DNA from: Sinonovacula constricta
Lineage: Eukaryota; Mollusca; Bivalvia; Cardiida; Solecurtidae
Length of the DNA: 64,000 nt
Direction: 5' to 3'
Assembly: GCA_007844125.1 (NCBI GenBank)
Contig: CM017558.1
Span: forward strand, 31,325,197 to 31,389,196
Made by a program: the position numbers and the translations under genes. Under the pieces are notes generated by a model. The model was given only the letters and a program-made list of their open reading frames with translations. It was not told the origin of the DNA and did no database searches. Positions 11,425 through 24,869 of the stretch are shown here, in pieces (position 1 is the stretch's first letter; every line of letters begins with the position of its first letter).

Positions 11425-14345
11425 TGACGTCCAGCTATTTTGGAATATCAAAAGAAGTAAATGTCTGAAAACCATCGAAAGATTTCGCCCTGGACTCAAC
11501 CAACGTGATGAATGAGGGTCAGACCCTTTACAAGTCGTTGACTCTAACCGTTACATAACGGGCGCCCGATAGCGCGAATTTGTAATTACAAAGAGTTGTA
11601 AAGATAACCATGTTAATTCTAGGTACACCATTTCATTTAAACGATTGTTTTATCTTCCTCGTATACATGTTTAATGTATAACATATTCTATTTTAGAAGC
11701 AATCTTATTTAAATTTATATTCGATTTTGTTTTTCATTATAATACTCATGATCACTATTTGTTTGATTTTGTTACAATGAACTCAGCCTGTTGTATCTGA
11801 AAGAGACCTATTCACAAGGGCGATAAAGAAACGTAGTAACCTTTCAGCTAAAAAGAAGAACTTGTTTCATTATTGAGTATATTGCTGTCTTGTGATAACA
11901 TTCATCACTGAGGGATGAATCTAAACTTTAAGTAATTTTAAGTATGATTAGGCCATGAACATCTTTGTACATGTGTATGCTTTAAATAAAAATATTGGTC
12001 AAAACTGTCTTATACCACGTTTAAGGTTATCATAACTCCTGAAAATATATGTTTCACCCATGCAAATCAAACCATACATTTAAAATATTTGTAGATGATA
12101 TTCTTAGTAAAATAATTCCTTATAAATAACCAGTAAAATAATCGTGTTAAGGAAGATGCATCCGTTCATAGTAGCTAAGAATGTTACCTTAAATATTCTC
12201 AATTTATTTTAAGTTAATTATAGTTATTTACGTTTATATACATTAGTACCATAAGACATTTTTCTGTCAAAAATCAATTAAAACATCAATATATTTGAGC
12301 ATTTTTTGTAATTATCCGATAGTTTGTGTCATAAATTTGCTTGATTGCTTTTTAAGGTGACAACAAAGGAGTTTTTATCATGTTTGGTCGTACATTTATC
12401 AGTAAACTATCCAACTACTCTATTTTTCCTATGCTGATACTTATATCTTGAAGGGTAGTTGCATGTTTTATAGTACTGTAGAGGTTGAAGTTTTGTTCAG
12501 TTTAGTGAATGTTGATAAGTAAACTAACGCAAACATATCTTCTCACATGCATAAAATTGATGCAAAATGCCAACGAACATCGTACAAGGTACGAACATTA
12601 GCGTTAAAAATATACTTCTAATAGTAATATAAAGCTTAAATATAAAACTGATTTAACTTTTCAAATATAAAACTTTAAACAATGTTAAGAGCGATGAGAA
12701 AAATACTTCAACCGTAAGTACCGGAAATATACATACAGGATTGTAATACATAACGTATGCAATGCAGTTAAATGGTACACTTCGTTGGGAGCGCATACGA
12801 GATAAATGGTGCAACTGAATTTGGAAACGGCAGTTTATTGTTTAACATTTTTGCACTAGAACCGAGATATTGCAGCAAAATGAAGACCGAGTGTCCATTT
12901 GTAATGCTTAGTGTAAATGATGTCCGTACATCTTTTATTAAAGTGGTATAAGAGCCACAAATCACGTTCTTAATTTAAAGACACCGCGATATCATAACAA
13001 GCAATAGATACAACTTATCTAAATACTCATTTAACAACTCATACCTTTCTTTACATCGCTTAAATAAAATACACCAGTATGTTTGGGTTAACGACGGGTT
13101 ATTACTTAGAAAATGAAATACTAACGAGAATGTGACTGTCGAAACCGCAGGCAAAATCACGTATTACTCCAACTATGACATTTTGGATCCATAAGCACCA
13201 GTTTAATAAAATCTCCTGTTAATATTTGTGGAAGCTGCTAGTGTTAAAACGAAAGGCTTTAAATAGTTAGATACATGTATTTGGTCTATAACTGTATAAG
13301 TTATACGTGACTTGAATCATATTGTCGATTGATGTATCCGCTTTATATGAATAGTATGGATTAATGTGGCATGTTTATCTAAGGTTTAAGTATGTTTTCA
13401 TCAGTTATATCACTCTAAATTTAGTTTCTAAAACTGGTCATTTCCTGACATCCTGTTTTGCTTCAAGATTGCAATGACACGCTTGTGCAGTATGATCATA
13501 TTTATCACATTCAACATGTATTTAGGACATTATTCACTTTTAGTAAAACCGTGTTGATGTAAGGTGCTGTGTTAGTTCTTTTAAAATGATTGAGAACGGG
13601 TCAATACCTTAAATATTGTACTAAATACAAAGAGACTTGCGCTACAAGGATTTGCTAGCAGTGTACATAAAGAGCAATATTAGCAAATGTTGAATATGAG
13701 GCACAGTAGCAAACAGTTAATTACTGAGTAGATCATGTCATTAAACAGTATAAATAAAGACACCATACAATTGTTTATACCCTTGAACACTCACGATGCA
13801 AGTAAATACCATCCGAGAACTGGTTTTTGTAGAGAAGGGCAAAAGGTCACGCATGCTATCACGATGCAGGCAGATTCATTAATGATATGATTAAACAACA
13901 GCTCAGATGCCTAAACGCTAAGTCCAGTATACATAGTTTTACTTGACGCTGTATATCATGTACAATATTGGACTGCAAAGACGGGTCTACAATACTGAAC
14001 ATAAAAAAGATGAAAAATAATGTAGGCTGATCGCTTTCTTTTTTATATTGATAAATAGCAAACAATACCAAATACGTCGATTGCTTGTCACATTTTTATG
14101 AACTTGGTAAGTGCAGAATGAGGCAACCAGAAACAGTATTAACATTCTAATGACGAGACACTAGAAAGAGAAAATAACAGTTACCGCCTTACTTGGGCCG
14201 ATCAGTTGGCATCCCAACTGGGGTGCTTAACCCTCGAGCAGTGCAAACTAGACTTCCCCATCAGGGTACGACAAGAAAACATTAAGCACATTCATCAAAA
14301 TACAACAGAATCAGTAGAACTTCCCCTCACTGAGATCTATCTACA
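11425..14345. other. Intergenic stretch without a recognisable gene
   Basis: AT-rich sequence with frequent stops in all frames and no domain-like translation. Around 14140-14250 lies a copy of a dispersed repeat sharing an ACAGTTACCGCCTT core with copies near 4560 and 8820. Confidence 0.6.
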
Positions 14346-14772
14346 TATGAAGGTTCATATTGATAACTCTTACAGTTTTATGCTCCGGACAAACTTTAAG
14401 TATTAAAAATAACAAAGGGCAAAAACTCCTAAATTATGGAAAACAGAGTTATAGTTCGTGTACACTGCACTTTTCATCATTTATATCTGAATATGAACTT
14501 TCATGTTGACATCTCTTACAGTTTTATGCTCCGGACAAACTTTAAGTATTAAAAATAACAAAGGTCACAAAATCCTAAATTATGGAAAACAGAGTTATAG
14601 TTCGTGTACACTGCACGTTTCATCATTTATATCTGTCTGAATATGAACTTTCATGTTGGCATCCATTACAGTTTTTGTTTAATCCTCCAGAAAAAAAATT
14701 ATGACGGACTGACGGACGAACGAATGGACGAAGACGAATGGACAAACAAACGAGACGGGACGGACAGACAAA
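14346..14772 (+). repeat. Tandem ~148-bp repeat with GACGGAC tail
   Basis: Three starts of the same unit (ATGAA..TTCATnTTGA...CTTACAG) occur at about 14347, 14492 and 14642. The first two units are almost identical over their whole length, including TTTTATGCTCCGGACAAAC. The third runs into a GACGGACGAACG-type tail up to 14772. The structure suggests a non-autonomous mobile repeat with internal tandem duplication; no protein is encoded. Confidence 0.75.
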
Positions 14773-15039
14773 ATACTTGCCATTCTGGGAGCCTACAAAT
14801 ACGACATATACTTTAAAAGTTAATGATATGAACTTACTTAATTATGTAGGCAAGCGTAATATTAATGAGTGGCGTTATTAATAAGCAATCATAAAAATGC
14901 ATCGCGAGGAAAGTTTTATTGTTTACTTATCTGTCATTTTCACTGGTTTTGACCCTTATACTTTTTCAACACAGGATTTCCCCTCGCCGGACGAAATCAC
15001 TTTCAGTAAGTATTCCTCAGTAGGAATAAACATGGCCGG

Positions 15040-15346
15040 GATGAAGAGAAAGATGATGATATGATGATTATGATGTGATGATGATGATGATGATGATGAC
15101 GAAAATGTTCTATTGGTGTTAAAAATAAAGATGATTATGAAGTTGGTGGTTGTGATGATGATGATGATGATGATCGTGCTGCGGCTCTTGTTGCTGATAA
15201 TGATGAGCATCTTGATGATGATTTAATGGCGGAGATAATGGTTGTGATGGTGTTAGTGGTGGTTGTGTGATGATGATGATGATCATCATCATCATCATGA
15301 CGACCATGGGCTTTTGGTGTAAATGATAATGATGATTGTGATGATG

Positions 15347-15382
<36 letters not shown>

Positions 15383-15545
15383 CTGATGATCCTGCTGGGA
15401 CCCTTGGTTCTGATTATAATTATTTCCATGATGTGGTGGTGGTGTTAATACCTGTGATTATGTTTATGGTGGTGGTGTGATAGTAGTGGTGTTGATGGTT
15501 GTGATAATGATGATGATGATGATAATGATGATGGTGATGATAGTA
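15040..15545 (+). repeat. Imperfect (ATG)n/(GAT)n microsatellite block
   Basis: Long runs of GAT/ATG with interruptions and short GGT-rich patches. His-, Met- and Ser-rich frames on both strands are artefacts of the repeat. Confidence 0.93.
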
Positions 15546-15984
15546 AGACATTCTGCCACAGAAACGTCTCGCGTCGAGGTCGTAATCCGTTGCCCTTGGC
15601 ACTATGCCACAACACCAGAAGTTATGCAACATCCGGACAACGATCTATTACCTCTTTAGCATTGCTGACGTTCCAGCCACTTTAGTCAACTAAATATTTC
15701 TACATTACAATGACACTCCTTTTTAAGTTTAGATAATTTAGATAAGCTTTCAACGACACCACAGTCCTACATGCTTATGCTTATTATTTTCAAATACAAG
15801 AATAAGCACTTTTAAGATATTATCCTGACACCGGGCCAATCAGTTGTGTTGCTACCTTTATATATATAAGCTTGAGCTTTGGCAAGGGAGCTCTACCACT
15901 ACTATTCTTTAGTCCCAGAAATACATTGTATAAAACCATATCTTATTGAAGATGTAGTGATGTTGCAGCGGCTAATACTTCATC

Positions 15985-16271
15985 TACCACAACCACAACC
16001 ACTGCTACAACTGCTCAATACTACATGAATTCCTACTTCTACTAGTACAAATACTACTACTAATGTTACTACCGCTACTACTACCAAAACTACTTCTACT
16101 ACTCCTCCTATTTCTCCTCCTCCTCCTACTACTACAGCTACTTGTAATACAACTGTTGCTGCTGCTTCTACTACTACTACTACAATTACACAACTACTAA
16201 CTTTACTATTACTTATATTACAACAACTACAACTGCTTCTGCAATTACTACTACTACTACTACTACTACTG

Positions 16272-16307
<36 letters not shown>

Positions 16308-16400
16308 TTACTACTTTTACTAAAACAATAACTTTTACGACTGCTGCTACTGCTGCTTATACTACTACTTCAACAGCAGCAGCAACAACATCTACTACTG

Positions 16401-16475
<75 letters not shown>

Positions 16476-16550
16476 TAACTACTGCTACTACTACTACTAC
16501 TGCTACTACCACTACTACTATTACTACTACTACTATAACTTTCACTACTT
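15985..16550 (+). repeat. Imperfect (ACT)n/(CTA)n microsatellite block
   Basis: About 560 bp of ACT/CTA units with GCT, TCT and CAA interruptions. It is the complement-type of the AGT tract at 10.3 kb in opposite orientation. No gene is present. Confidence 0.94.
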
Positions 16551-16924
16551 CCTGTAATAATAGTAGTAAAGCTCAAAATTGCAAAACAAATTTTATTTAT
16601 GAATAATATTGTATGATTTAATTGTGCAGTTTTAAATCGCACTAAAAGTCTAAGTAAACATATGATATATTAATCAAGGTCAACGTACATTGTTTCTTAT
16701 TTCTTCTTTATCAAAAGGCAAACTGAAAAATGTCGGGATGAATATTATCCGGCTAGGAAAAGTAATGGGATTGTTTTGTCCGATCCTATCAAAATAGCGT
16801 GTGGGGAAATGTCCGAAAGGTTTTGTATTCGACTGTTATTTTAAATCCCTTTACCACTAAATATAATTAACACTTAACTAACTACATTGGCGCGAAGTCC
16901 CGCTAACATTTCGCTACTCCATTT

Positions 16925-17033
16925 CTAACCGGGCATGTGTCTGGGGTCTTCCTCCACAAAAAAGCTTTAACGTTGCTATAATGATAATAAATGGTCGTTG
17001 CATTTTTGTAATTCAAAAACAAAACAAAAGCAG
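16925..17033 (+). mobile_element. SINE 3' fragment
   Basis: The segment CCGGGCATGTGTCTGGGGTCTTC...ACGTTGCTATAATGATNATAAATGGTCG ending in an A-rich tail matches the 3' half of the element at 33329-33546. The tRNA-like head is missing or unrecognisable. Confidence 0.65.
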
Positions 17034-17151
17034 AAAACGACATAGGTTCTGAGTGTCTGTACTACGTTTTGCTATAATATAGATGCCAGTTTTGTATACA
17101 ATTTCCGTGCCTTACACGTTTCGCCAAGACGTGCTCCAATTCTGGACACTT

Positions 17152-17184
17152 TGGGGGTGGGGTTGGGGGGGGGAGGGGGGGGCG
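17152..17184 (+). other. G-run with G-quadruplex potential
   Basis: Four or more runs of at least four G lie within about 33 bp (five G, four G, nine G, eight G). This meets the simple quadruplex pattern on the + strand. It lies in intergenic sequence with no nearby gene start. Confidence 0.6.
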
Positions 17185-18654
17185 GAAACAGCAAGCAAAT
17201 CATTCAATACGCTTGCGCAAAACAGATTTAGGGGGCAATGTTTTGCCTTAGGATGTTCAAATATTAATGCTTTCTAGAATTAAGTTATACGCCGATTTGT
17301 AGACAAACTGTATAGTCATTCAGATATCCCTTAATCATTGACCATAAATGAGTATTTTACAAAGTGTCCACGTGACGTGATAGGTCAAAATTAAAAGGGT
17401 GCAGGTAAACTGGAATATAGAAAGGTTACTAGATGTATACACCAATTTGAATCATATTGTTCAAAGGCTATGTTTTTACATCGACAATCAGTAGAAATAA
17501 AAATGACAGACATTAGAAGCATGGTAACTTGTTAATATTAATTTTGCAAATCACAATTAAATAAGTAATTGAAAACAGAATGAACATAAAACATAGCAAG
17601 AACAGACAGTACATTTCGATTAACCAAGGTGATCAAGTAGCTTTTTGACAGTATATGACCTACATTGTCAACAAACAGTGTTAATATTGCAGACTGATAG
17701 TTAGCAGTGTGTACCATTGCATAAACATACCGACGTCAAGTTGGGTTTCTTTTTAAGCGCTGTGTTTTTGTTGTTTGTTTGTTTGATGCCAGTAATAGGT
17801 TTTCATCAAAGCTGGATGCAGTGCTTAAAAATAATTTTCATTACAACGAGCTATGAACTGATGTACTTTTTGCCAATGTTATAATAGAATGAATCGTTAG
17901 TGACAGTACAATGTTTATTTTTATTACAACCTTGCTGAAGTATCATTTTTATTCATGTATGTACATTCATAGAACATGTTGTAACAAATAATGCTTGAAT
18001 TAGGGAAACAGTTAAAAGCAGTATACTTAAGTTGTTTTTTTAAATTGTTTTTAAAGTCCTACAGATGTTCTTATCTAGTATGACACAAGGGTATATGTTT
18101 ATGATAAATATACAGGATGCCATCATATTACAAATGCATTTCCTTTTAAAAAACAACAACAACATATTAAAATACTGAAATACTGAAAATAAAGCTATAA
18201 CATGTTTTGATGATACGATAAACTCGCTGATTGATAGTTTCCGGCTTGACCTTTTCTCTTCCGTTTTAAGAAAGGCAATTACTAACAATCAGTTTTATAA
18301 ATGTTTGTTTTTAGCTATGTGTATTCTGTTCGCGAAGTCTTACAGCAAGCTGAATTAAAGTTAAGTAATCCATGTAGTTATGTTCAATAGTAACGTTTAC
18401 GTCTGAAATGAGGAACATCTTTGTGATTTACATCTTTCTTCTGGATTATGTTCATGTACATGGTATGTTTGTAAGGCGTATTTTACTTTGCTTTGCAATA
18501 TAAACTTGTATTGATAATGTTCTTTCTTTTCTTTCTTTTGCGTGAAACAGCCATTTCGAAATGTGATATTGTCATCATAGCTTGGCATAAAAAGCATATT
18601 CACCATTTTTCACCATTCATAAAAGGTAAGTTATTTATTAAATGATTTCCCTTG

Positions 18655-19010
18655 CTTTCCATTCAAAACATCCATTACGCATTTTCATATATTACACTAG
18701 TATAATACAGCTTTCTGATTAATAAAGTCGTCGACATCACCATAATACAGATCGGCGTATACGACAATATCACCTAGTATTGCTGTTAAAATTTCGTAAA
18801 ATCGTATATATGCGACTAAACTCGTGTGATAAAAAGAATCTGACGCTCGTTGTCATTTAGTACAAACATTTATAAAACTCGCCCAGCAAAAAACGATAGT
18901 ACGGTCGCCATAGGCTCGCTTACTATCATTTTTCCTGAACTTTTTAATAAATGTTTGTAGTAAATGACAACGAGTGTCAGATCCTCTCCTCTATGTATTG
19001 CCTATGTTAA
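18655..19010 (+). mobile_element. Non-autonomous foldback/MITE-like element, copy 1
   Basis: Inverted arms of about 38 bp (near 18837-18876 and 18945-18985) share CGTTGTCATTTAnTACAAAC. The whole stretch is repeated in inverse orientation at 52265-52600, which fixes its extent at about 350 bp. It encodes nothing. Confidence 0.7.
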
Positions 19011-22000
19011 TAAACTCTGTATAATGCATATTCATACTTTTTATCATATTTCTCAATTATATATCAGTATTTGTTTTTGTCATAGGATGGTTACTTTTGT
19101 GTGTGTGGAGATTTTCTCGGACATCAGCGATTTTTGAATGTGGGATGGATTTATGAAATGCTTGATTGTGAATTTCTTTTTCTTTTGTTGTTTTTAACTT
19201 CCGTAATTTGAAATACTGAACAAGTTGGAAATGTTTTGATTGATATGGTTTACAAACATTTACACATGTTCTGTTTTTTTTTCTTCAAATATAAACATTA
19301 AAAGACATGTAATCACAAAAGAAAACAAAGAGATGCAAATTTCTGGTAAAACACATATTTGAAATTTCATCAAAAAAAGTAAACGCAACAAGCGGCCTCA
19401 AGGAAGTATACCAATAAACATAATAATTTCTATCAAGAGGTACAGAAACTTGTCTGATAATACATTAATAGAATCTTAATTGCATTTTATTAAAGAAAAT
19501 GATTGGCAAACTGACTTGGTAAATTTCTTTTCCCCGAACTCCCGGTACGATCAATCTGGAAGGTCATACCAATGGGTGTTTGAGCGACGGGGGCTTGACT
19601 TTACTTTTTTTATTTTGATATAGTCGCGTGTATACATAGACTTCTCTTGTTAAGGTTTATTTTGAGATATATGAACCAAATAAAATGGATAACAATTTAA
19701 AGTAAAAGTAGGATTTATATTGTGCAATTGGTTTTAACCTTAATTATAGATGTTAAAAGTAAATGTCGTATGGGAAATTAACGCAAAAAAAAATGCATCA
19801 TTTCAACTGGATTTTCTTTAACCTTTACAAATGAGTAATGTCTCTTGATGTATTTGTTTATAAACACTACTGATCATTTTTATTAATATAGTTTAAAAGG
19901 TACATCTATTATTTACAATGACATGTAAGATCCAGCAACATACAAGAATGACTTAGTTATCATGGTAAGGAATTGTTCCTTGTAATTAAAGGAAATAATC
20001 TAGACGACACTCACAAAACAGTGTGTGTTGACAATAATGAATAAAACTAATAATAAAGAATAAAATCAGTATAATAAAAGTAAGCCAATAAAACATCAAA
20101 ACTATTTATTGTAAGGAATATATTAACACAACTTATGCATTACTTAAGTTTTAAAAATATGGACCATGGTTAGTTATGCCATGCTACGATACAAATATCA
20201 CATTTTCAAATGGCTATTCCTCGAAAGATCTATTCCTAGGGTTGAATTCGAAATGATCCCTCAATATTTTTATCGGGTATCTGATGTGTACATACACAAA
20301 GTACTCAGCTGGTTTTTATCCAATATATTTCTATACAGCAATAATAACCTGAACCTGACGATATATTTATCACCAGTAAAAGGTATAGCAGTTAATGAAT
20401 AAGAGCCGTTTCCATTTTAATGTTTATAACACAGAAATGTATTTCAGCATACATGCCAGGATCGTGATTACGTAATGTTATACAAGTTTCTATAAACTAC
20501 ACGCAATAAGTGAACATATTAGGTTTTTAACAGCAAATCGTTGTGGCATAATGGGGCTCCATAGTAGAACGCAACATCATCCCATGATTACAATTTTATT
20601 AATGAAAGTTATATTTTACTATCTACCAAGAGTGAGGCATGAACACCTCTTTCTAACGCGTCCAAATCCACTCTCCTATTTCGCCCCGCGACCCAAAACT
20701 ACATAGTCTACGCTTACTGCGCATCTCCTTTGCTAACTGCGCCGCCTACGGCTATTATTTCGGATATCAGCATTAATAAAAGCTAAAAGACCAGAACTGT
20801 GTCCCATGATTTCTTCTTATGTTTTGACGTATGAATTAATCACGGTCCCAATCAAGTCATGTCGCGCGTCATTACTGTTGTTTGTCTTAGTTTCGCCGTT
20901 AGTCGTAGCATTATTTCCTTGTTTTGATTATTAATATGTCATTCTTCATTCTACTCAAAATTAACTTAATGCTCCTAGCTTATGTAAACGACGAGATGTC
21001 TGAATAAACAATTATTATTACACAAACTAATTATTACTCAACTGAAACTTCTAACCAAATTTATTATTTACTTAAAAACTAATCAATATGGTAATATTAC
21101 ATTACAGCGTGAAGATTCATTACTTTAAAATGCTCTGCAAAATAATGCGCTATGTTAAGTGTCAGCGAGCTGGTAATAATACAAGTGCCTTAGATAAGAA
21201 GGCATTTTTAACGGGTTATGAAAACGGGTTGAAAGGGATTGAATGAATAATGGGCAAGGTTTTATCAAACCGGTGAAATGATATATTGACATGTTTGGAA
21301 GTAATCGCTAATTCGCTGTACACACAATGTATTCATGCTTTGCTGCTGTAGGCGGACAATTAGCAGAGTAGACAATTCTTGTACATAGACGTTTAATTTA
21401 GTCATCACTTGGTCATGCCCTGTTTCATTATTTAGATGTCAGCATATAGTTATCACTCCAGGTATGATCTGATACTTAAAACGACTGTCCATCCCCAATA
21501 AGCTACAAGATTATTTACTTTTTTCAAATAGTATAATAGAATAAATCTTGAGTAAAGAACACTGTTTCGCGGTGTGTATATATATGTATATATGACTTGC
21601 CTATTGATGACTATATGATATATATTGCAAGAAAATTTCCTTATTAATATAAAATATTATAAAAATAATGAAATTACATTATCACAACAAAACTTCAGAA
21701 AAAAAGATAATAAAGCATAATTACTTAGGTTTACATATCTAGGTTTTGAAAAGTGTCTTTTTTTCAACGAAAAGTGTTTGTTTCTCCATAATGCAATATT
21801 CCTTATTTGCTTTTTAATTATAACTCTAACAGTATTTCACTTTAAGGACATATTCTGCTTTGTAATATGGTTTACTTTTATTCTGTGTTGCATCACTGCC
21901 GTATTACATAATTTAACGAATATAACTTCTTAAAAACTAAAGGTTATATTCAATTCGTTAATACTAATTGCATGGATTCTTTCAATTATATTTTCTTTTT

Positions 22001-22567
22001 TCTAAAACAGCTTCAAATAATCGAAAATAATTTACTTAATACTTTCTTACACATTTCTAATTATTGGGACACTTTCATAATAGTGTTTTAACTAGGAAGC
22101 ATGTACATGTAAGATAATAACTATTTCAATGATGAAAAATCCATAAATGACAAGCTAAATAGTATATCAAACAAATATTTATGACAAAAACTGTATTATA
22201 GACTATATTTATGTGTAAAACTATTTACTTGTATATATTTGTAAAGTTATTGCTTTAGACACTTCTCACCGTTCTTACCAGGCACAAGTTCGAGTTTCTC
22301 ATCGATATACTTATTTTTTTCTATTTTATAATTGACTCATTATTGTTAATACACTGATACATACAATGTTTAGAAAACGGTATTTATGTTTAGCAGAAAA
22401 GTGCATAACTAATATAAAGGACAGCTGATATTATCTTAAATGTAATATTTATCATGAAATGAATTAAAATCATAACTGACCAAATTTACAAAAAAACAAA
22501 CAAAAACAAACACAAAAACACTCCTTTTGGATGTTTATTAAAAAACAACAACAACGTGCATTTACTA
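19011..22567. other. Intergenic stretch, no gene recognised
   Basis: Apart from the repeat at 20542-20712 this is AT-rich sequence without convincing exons. A 27-codon frame at 22567 (MKKITIVIHVLFVLLLLL...) resembles a signal peptide but offers no in-phase donor to gene B. Confidence 0.5.
20542..20712 (+). repeat. Dispersed repeat, copy 1 (pair of 41071-41270)
   Basis: TGTGGCNTAAnGGnGCT...GAACGCAACATCATC and TTTTATTAATGAAAGTTA are shared with 41071-41270 along the full length. TGGCATAATGG and TCCAAATCCACTC are weakly like Pol III A and B boxes, set about 115 bp apart. It may be a SINE-type element. Confidence 0.65.
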
Positions 22568-22724
22568 TGAAGAAAATAACTATTGTAATACATGTACTAT
22601 TTGTACTATTGTTACTGCTGGTGCTGCTGCTAATGGTCATAAAAAGATGATAAAGATAACGATGATGTAGTAAGAATAATGCTGCTCCTCCCGCTCATTA
22701 TGATAAAACTAAAATACTGGTGCT

Positions 22725-22775
22725 TATGCTGATGATGATGGTGACGATGATGATGATGATGATGATGATGATGAC

Positions 22776-22822
<47 letters not shown>

Positions 22823-22835
22823 CGAAGATGATGAT
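22725..22835 (+). repeat. (GAT)n microsatellite
   Basis: About 35 GAT units with a few GAC interruptions. The His-rich frame on the minus strand is an artefact. Confidence 0.95.
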
Positions 22836-23705
22836 TAGCAGGAGGAGGCGAAGGAAGTACTAGTACCACACAATAAAAAAGCAATAGATAAAATTAAAAC
22901 AATAATTTAAAGATTTAAATTTGTCATAATCATTTTAAGGTAGGCAATTCCAAAGATTATTTCTCGGCAATGGTGGAAATACAATCATCGCAGTGTTGTT
23001 TTACCAAGAATTAGAAACCTCGTTTTAGGTCCTTCTGTGAAGGTACGACCTTTGAAAACATATGGTTTCGCCTGAAGCACGGGCACAGACATTTCTGTCA
23101 CAGAACAAACTCCAACTGCGCCAATAGCCTGTTCATACTGCTGTTTATCAGGACATTTCGGTTTGGCTTCAATCTCTCCGAAGCTTCTTTTCTCGCATAT
23201 TACTTCCGAATACTATTACTAAAAGTACATTTAAAATAGCCTATGTGTTCCGAAGGAATATGCTAATTTCTTAAACATACTTTGATACTGTTCACTATTT
23301 CTCGTATTTTTTCATGGAAGAACAAAACAATATGCAGTTTATTCTTATCTGCCACACACCGACAAGCGTCAAGATAAAAATAAGCAATCATGTATATATT
23401 GTTGCTGTTTGTGGGGGAGGGGCGTCTAAAAAATTGTCAGGACCCTATCTGCAATCATTACTTGACATCTTATGCAATTATCCATCGGATATAGAGGCCA
23501 GGTTAACTATAGACTGTTTACTCATAGGTTTTCTTAATTTTCTTCAAAATTGTTTTTTTTACAAAAAAAATATTTATAATATAAGCGACAAATTTCAAGT
23601 GCGCGGATGTTCAAATCATTTTTTTCATATTTTACATGGAAGGAAATTATAGTTGTTTTTTCTCTATTCCATAGACTCTTTAAATGCGCGCATCTCCACA
23701 TTGAC

Positions 23706-23980
23706 TACACACACACACGCACACGCACACCAACACAAACACGCACACACACTTAGACACGCGCACACAGATACGCACATACACATAGACACGCACATAC
23801 ACAGACACGCACACACATACACGCAGACGCACATACACGCAAACACACAGACACACAGACATGCACAGACACGCACACACATCGACACGCATGCACACAG
23901 ATGCGCACACACAGACATACACACAGAGACGCAGGCACACACACTCAAACAGGAACACCCACACATAAATACAGACACAC
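23706..23980 (+). repeat. Imperfect (AC)n tract
   Basis: About 275 bp of AC dinucleotides broken regularly by GC, GAC and TAC. This makes Thr/His-rich frames on + and Cys/Val-rich frames on -, none of them believable proteins. Confidence 0.93.
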
Positions 23981-24045
23981 GTTCGCCAAGGATAAAGCAA
24001 AAGACAACGCTAGTTCCACGACTGGTCGGCCCGGCGTCAGTCCAG

Positions 24046-24106
24046 GATGATGTGACTCGGTGTGGTATCATGGCAGGCGTTCACGACATGCTTTACACAG
24101 TGAAGA
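24046..24106 (+). pseudogene. Possible relic of a phosphatase D2 signature exon
   Basis: After a CAG at 24043-24045 the frame reads DDVTRCGIMAGVHDMLYTV, compared with HDGVTRSGLMAVILYALERL in the gene A exon at 8428. The D-x-VTR-x-G-x-MA spacing is kept, and the exon start sits at the same point after an acceptor-like CAG. No flanking exons of the domain are seen. The similarity is short, so chance cannot be excluded. Confidence 0.4.
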
Positions 24107-24353
24107 CATCATTAATTATGCTTCTTGTGGACACAGTTTCCAAATAACCGAACTACTGTTTGGTGGGACGAAAATCCAGTTTCACTATCAATCAGAACTT
24201 TTTGTTGTACATGAATGAGAATAGCTAGTTTGTGGATTAGCGCGACTTTTTAATGCCGCTTCACATTCGGTTAAATATACGTTTATTTCTTTTTTTTCGA
24301 TTAAACCAAAACATTTTAGATCCCCCTTTTTCACAAGGTTCAAAATATTTTAT

Positions 24354-24486
<133 letters not shown>

Positions 24487-24821
24487 CAATTGCAATCGTG
24501 ACCACTGCTTCTCGAAGACATACATGTTGATAATGTCAATTATAAAACAACCATATGCGTTTTCTTTCGCAAGAAACAAAATTAATTGTACATATGGCTT
24601 GAGTAAACTTTAACTATATGTTAACAATGATTGTGTAAAATAACTTATTTGTACAGAAAATCAAGAACTAAATACTTTTCAAGCGGATATGGTCACTTTT
24701 TTGAGAGTTTGTAAGAGTCGTGTTTCAAACTTTTTGTTCGCAGTCGTGTCCAAAAGCAAGTTTCTGTCAACATATAGTAGCTTCTTGTAACTGTCCACTT
24801 TCTGGTGTTACGACCGGTGTC

Positions 24822-24829
24822 GCTATATA
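24822..24829 (+). promoter_or_regulatory. Candidate TATA box upstream of gene B
   Basis: CTATATAAG occurs 1.3 kb before the first recognised exon of gene B, with no other strong TATA found nearer. A solo-LTR-like repeat lies between them. Assignment to gene B is speculative. Confidence 0.2.
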
Positions 24830-24869
24830 AGTTTATTTATAAAAAGGCACGTTTACTACACGAAGAAAT

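Noticed and set aside
22567..22650. MKKITIVIHVLFVLLLLL... as the signal-peptide exon of gene B
   Set aside because: It ends in TGA after 27 codons, has no donor in the phase required by exon 26119, and lies in GCT-rich simple sequence.
23314..23652. 112-codon frame starting MEEQNNMQFIL
   Set aside because: No recognisable domain, and AT-rich composition. An open frame this long is unremarkable in such sequence without splice or homology support.
23664..24147. 164-codon Thr/His-rich frame and 135-codon Cys/Val-rich frame
   Set aside because: Products of the interrupted AC tract; only the short DDVTRCGIMA segment at the end resembles real coding sequence.
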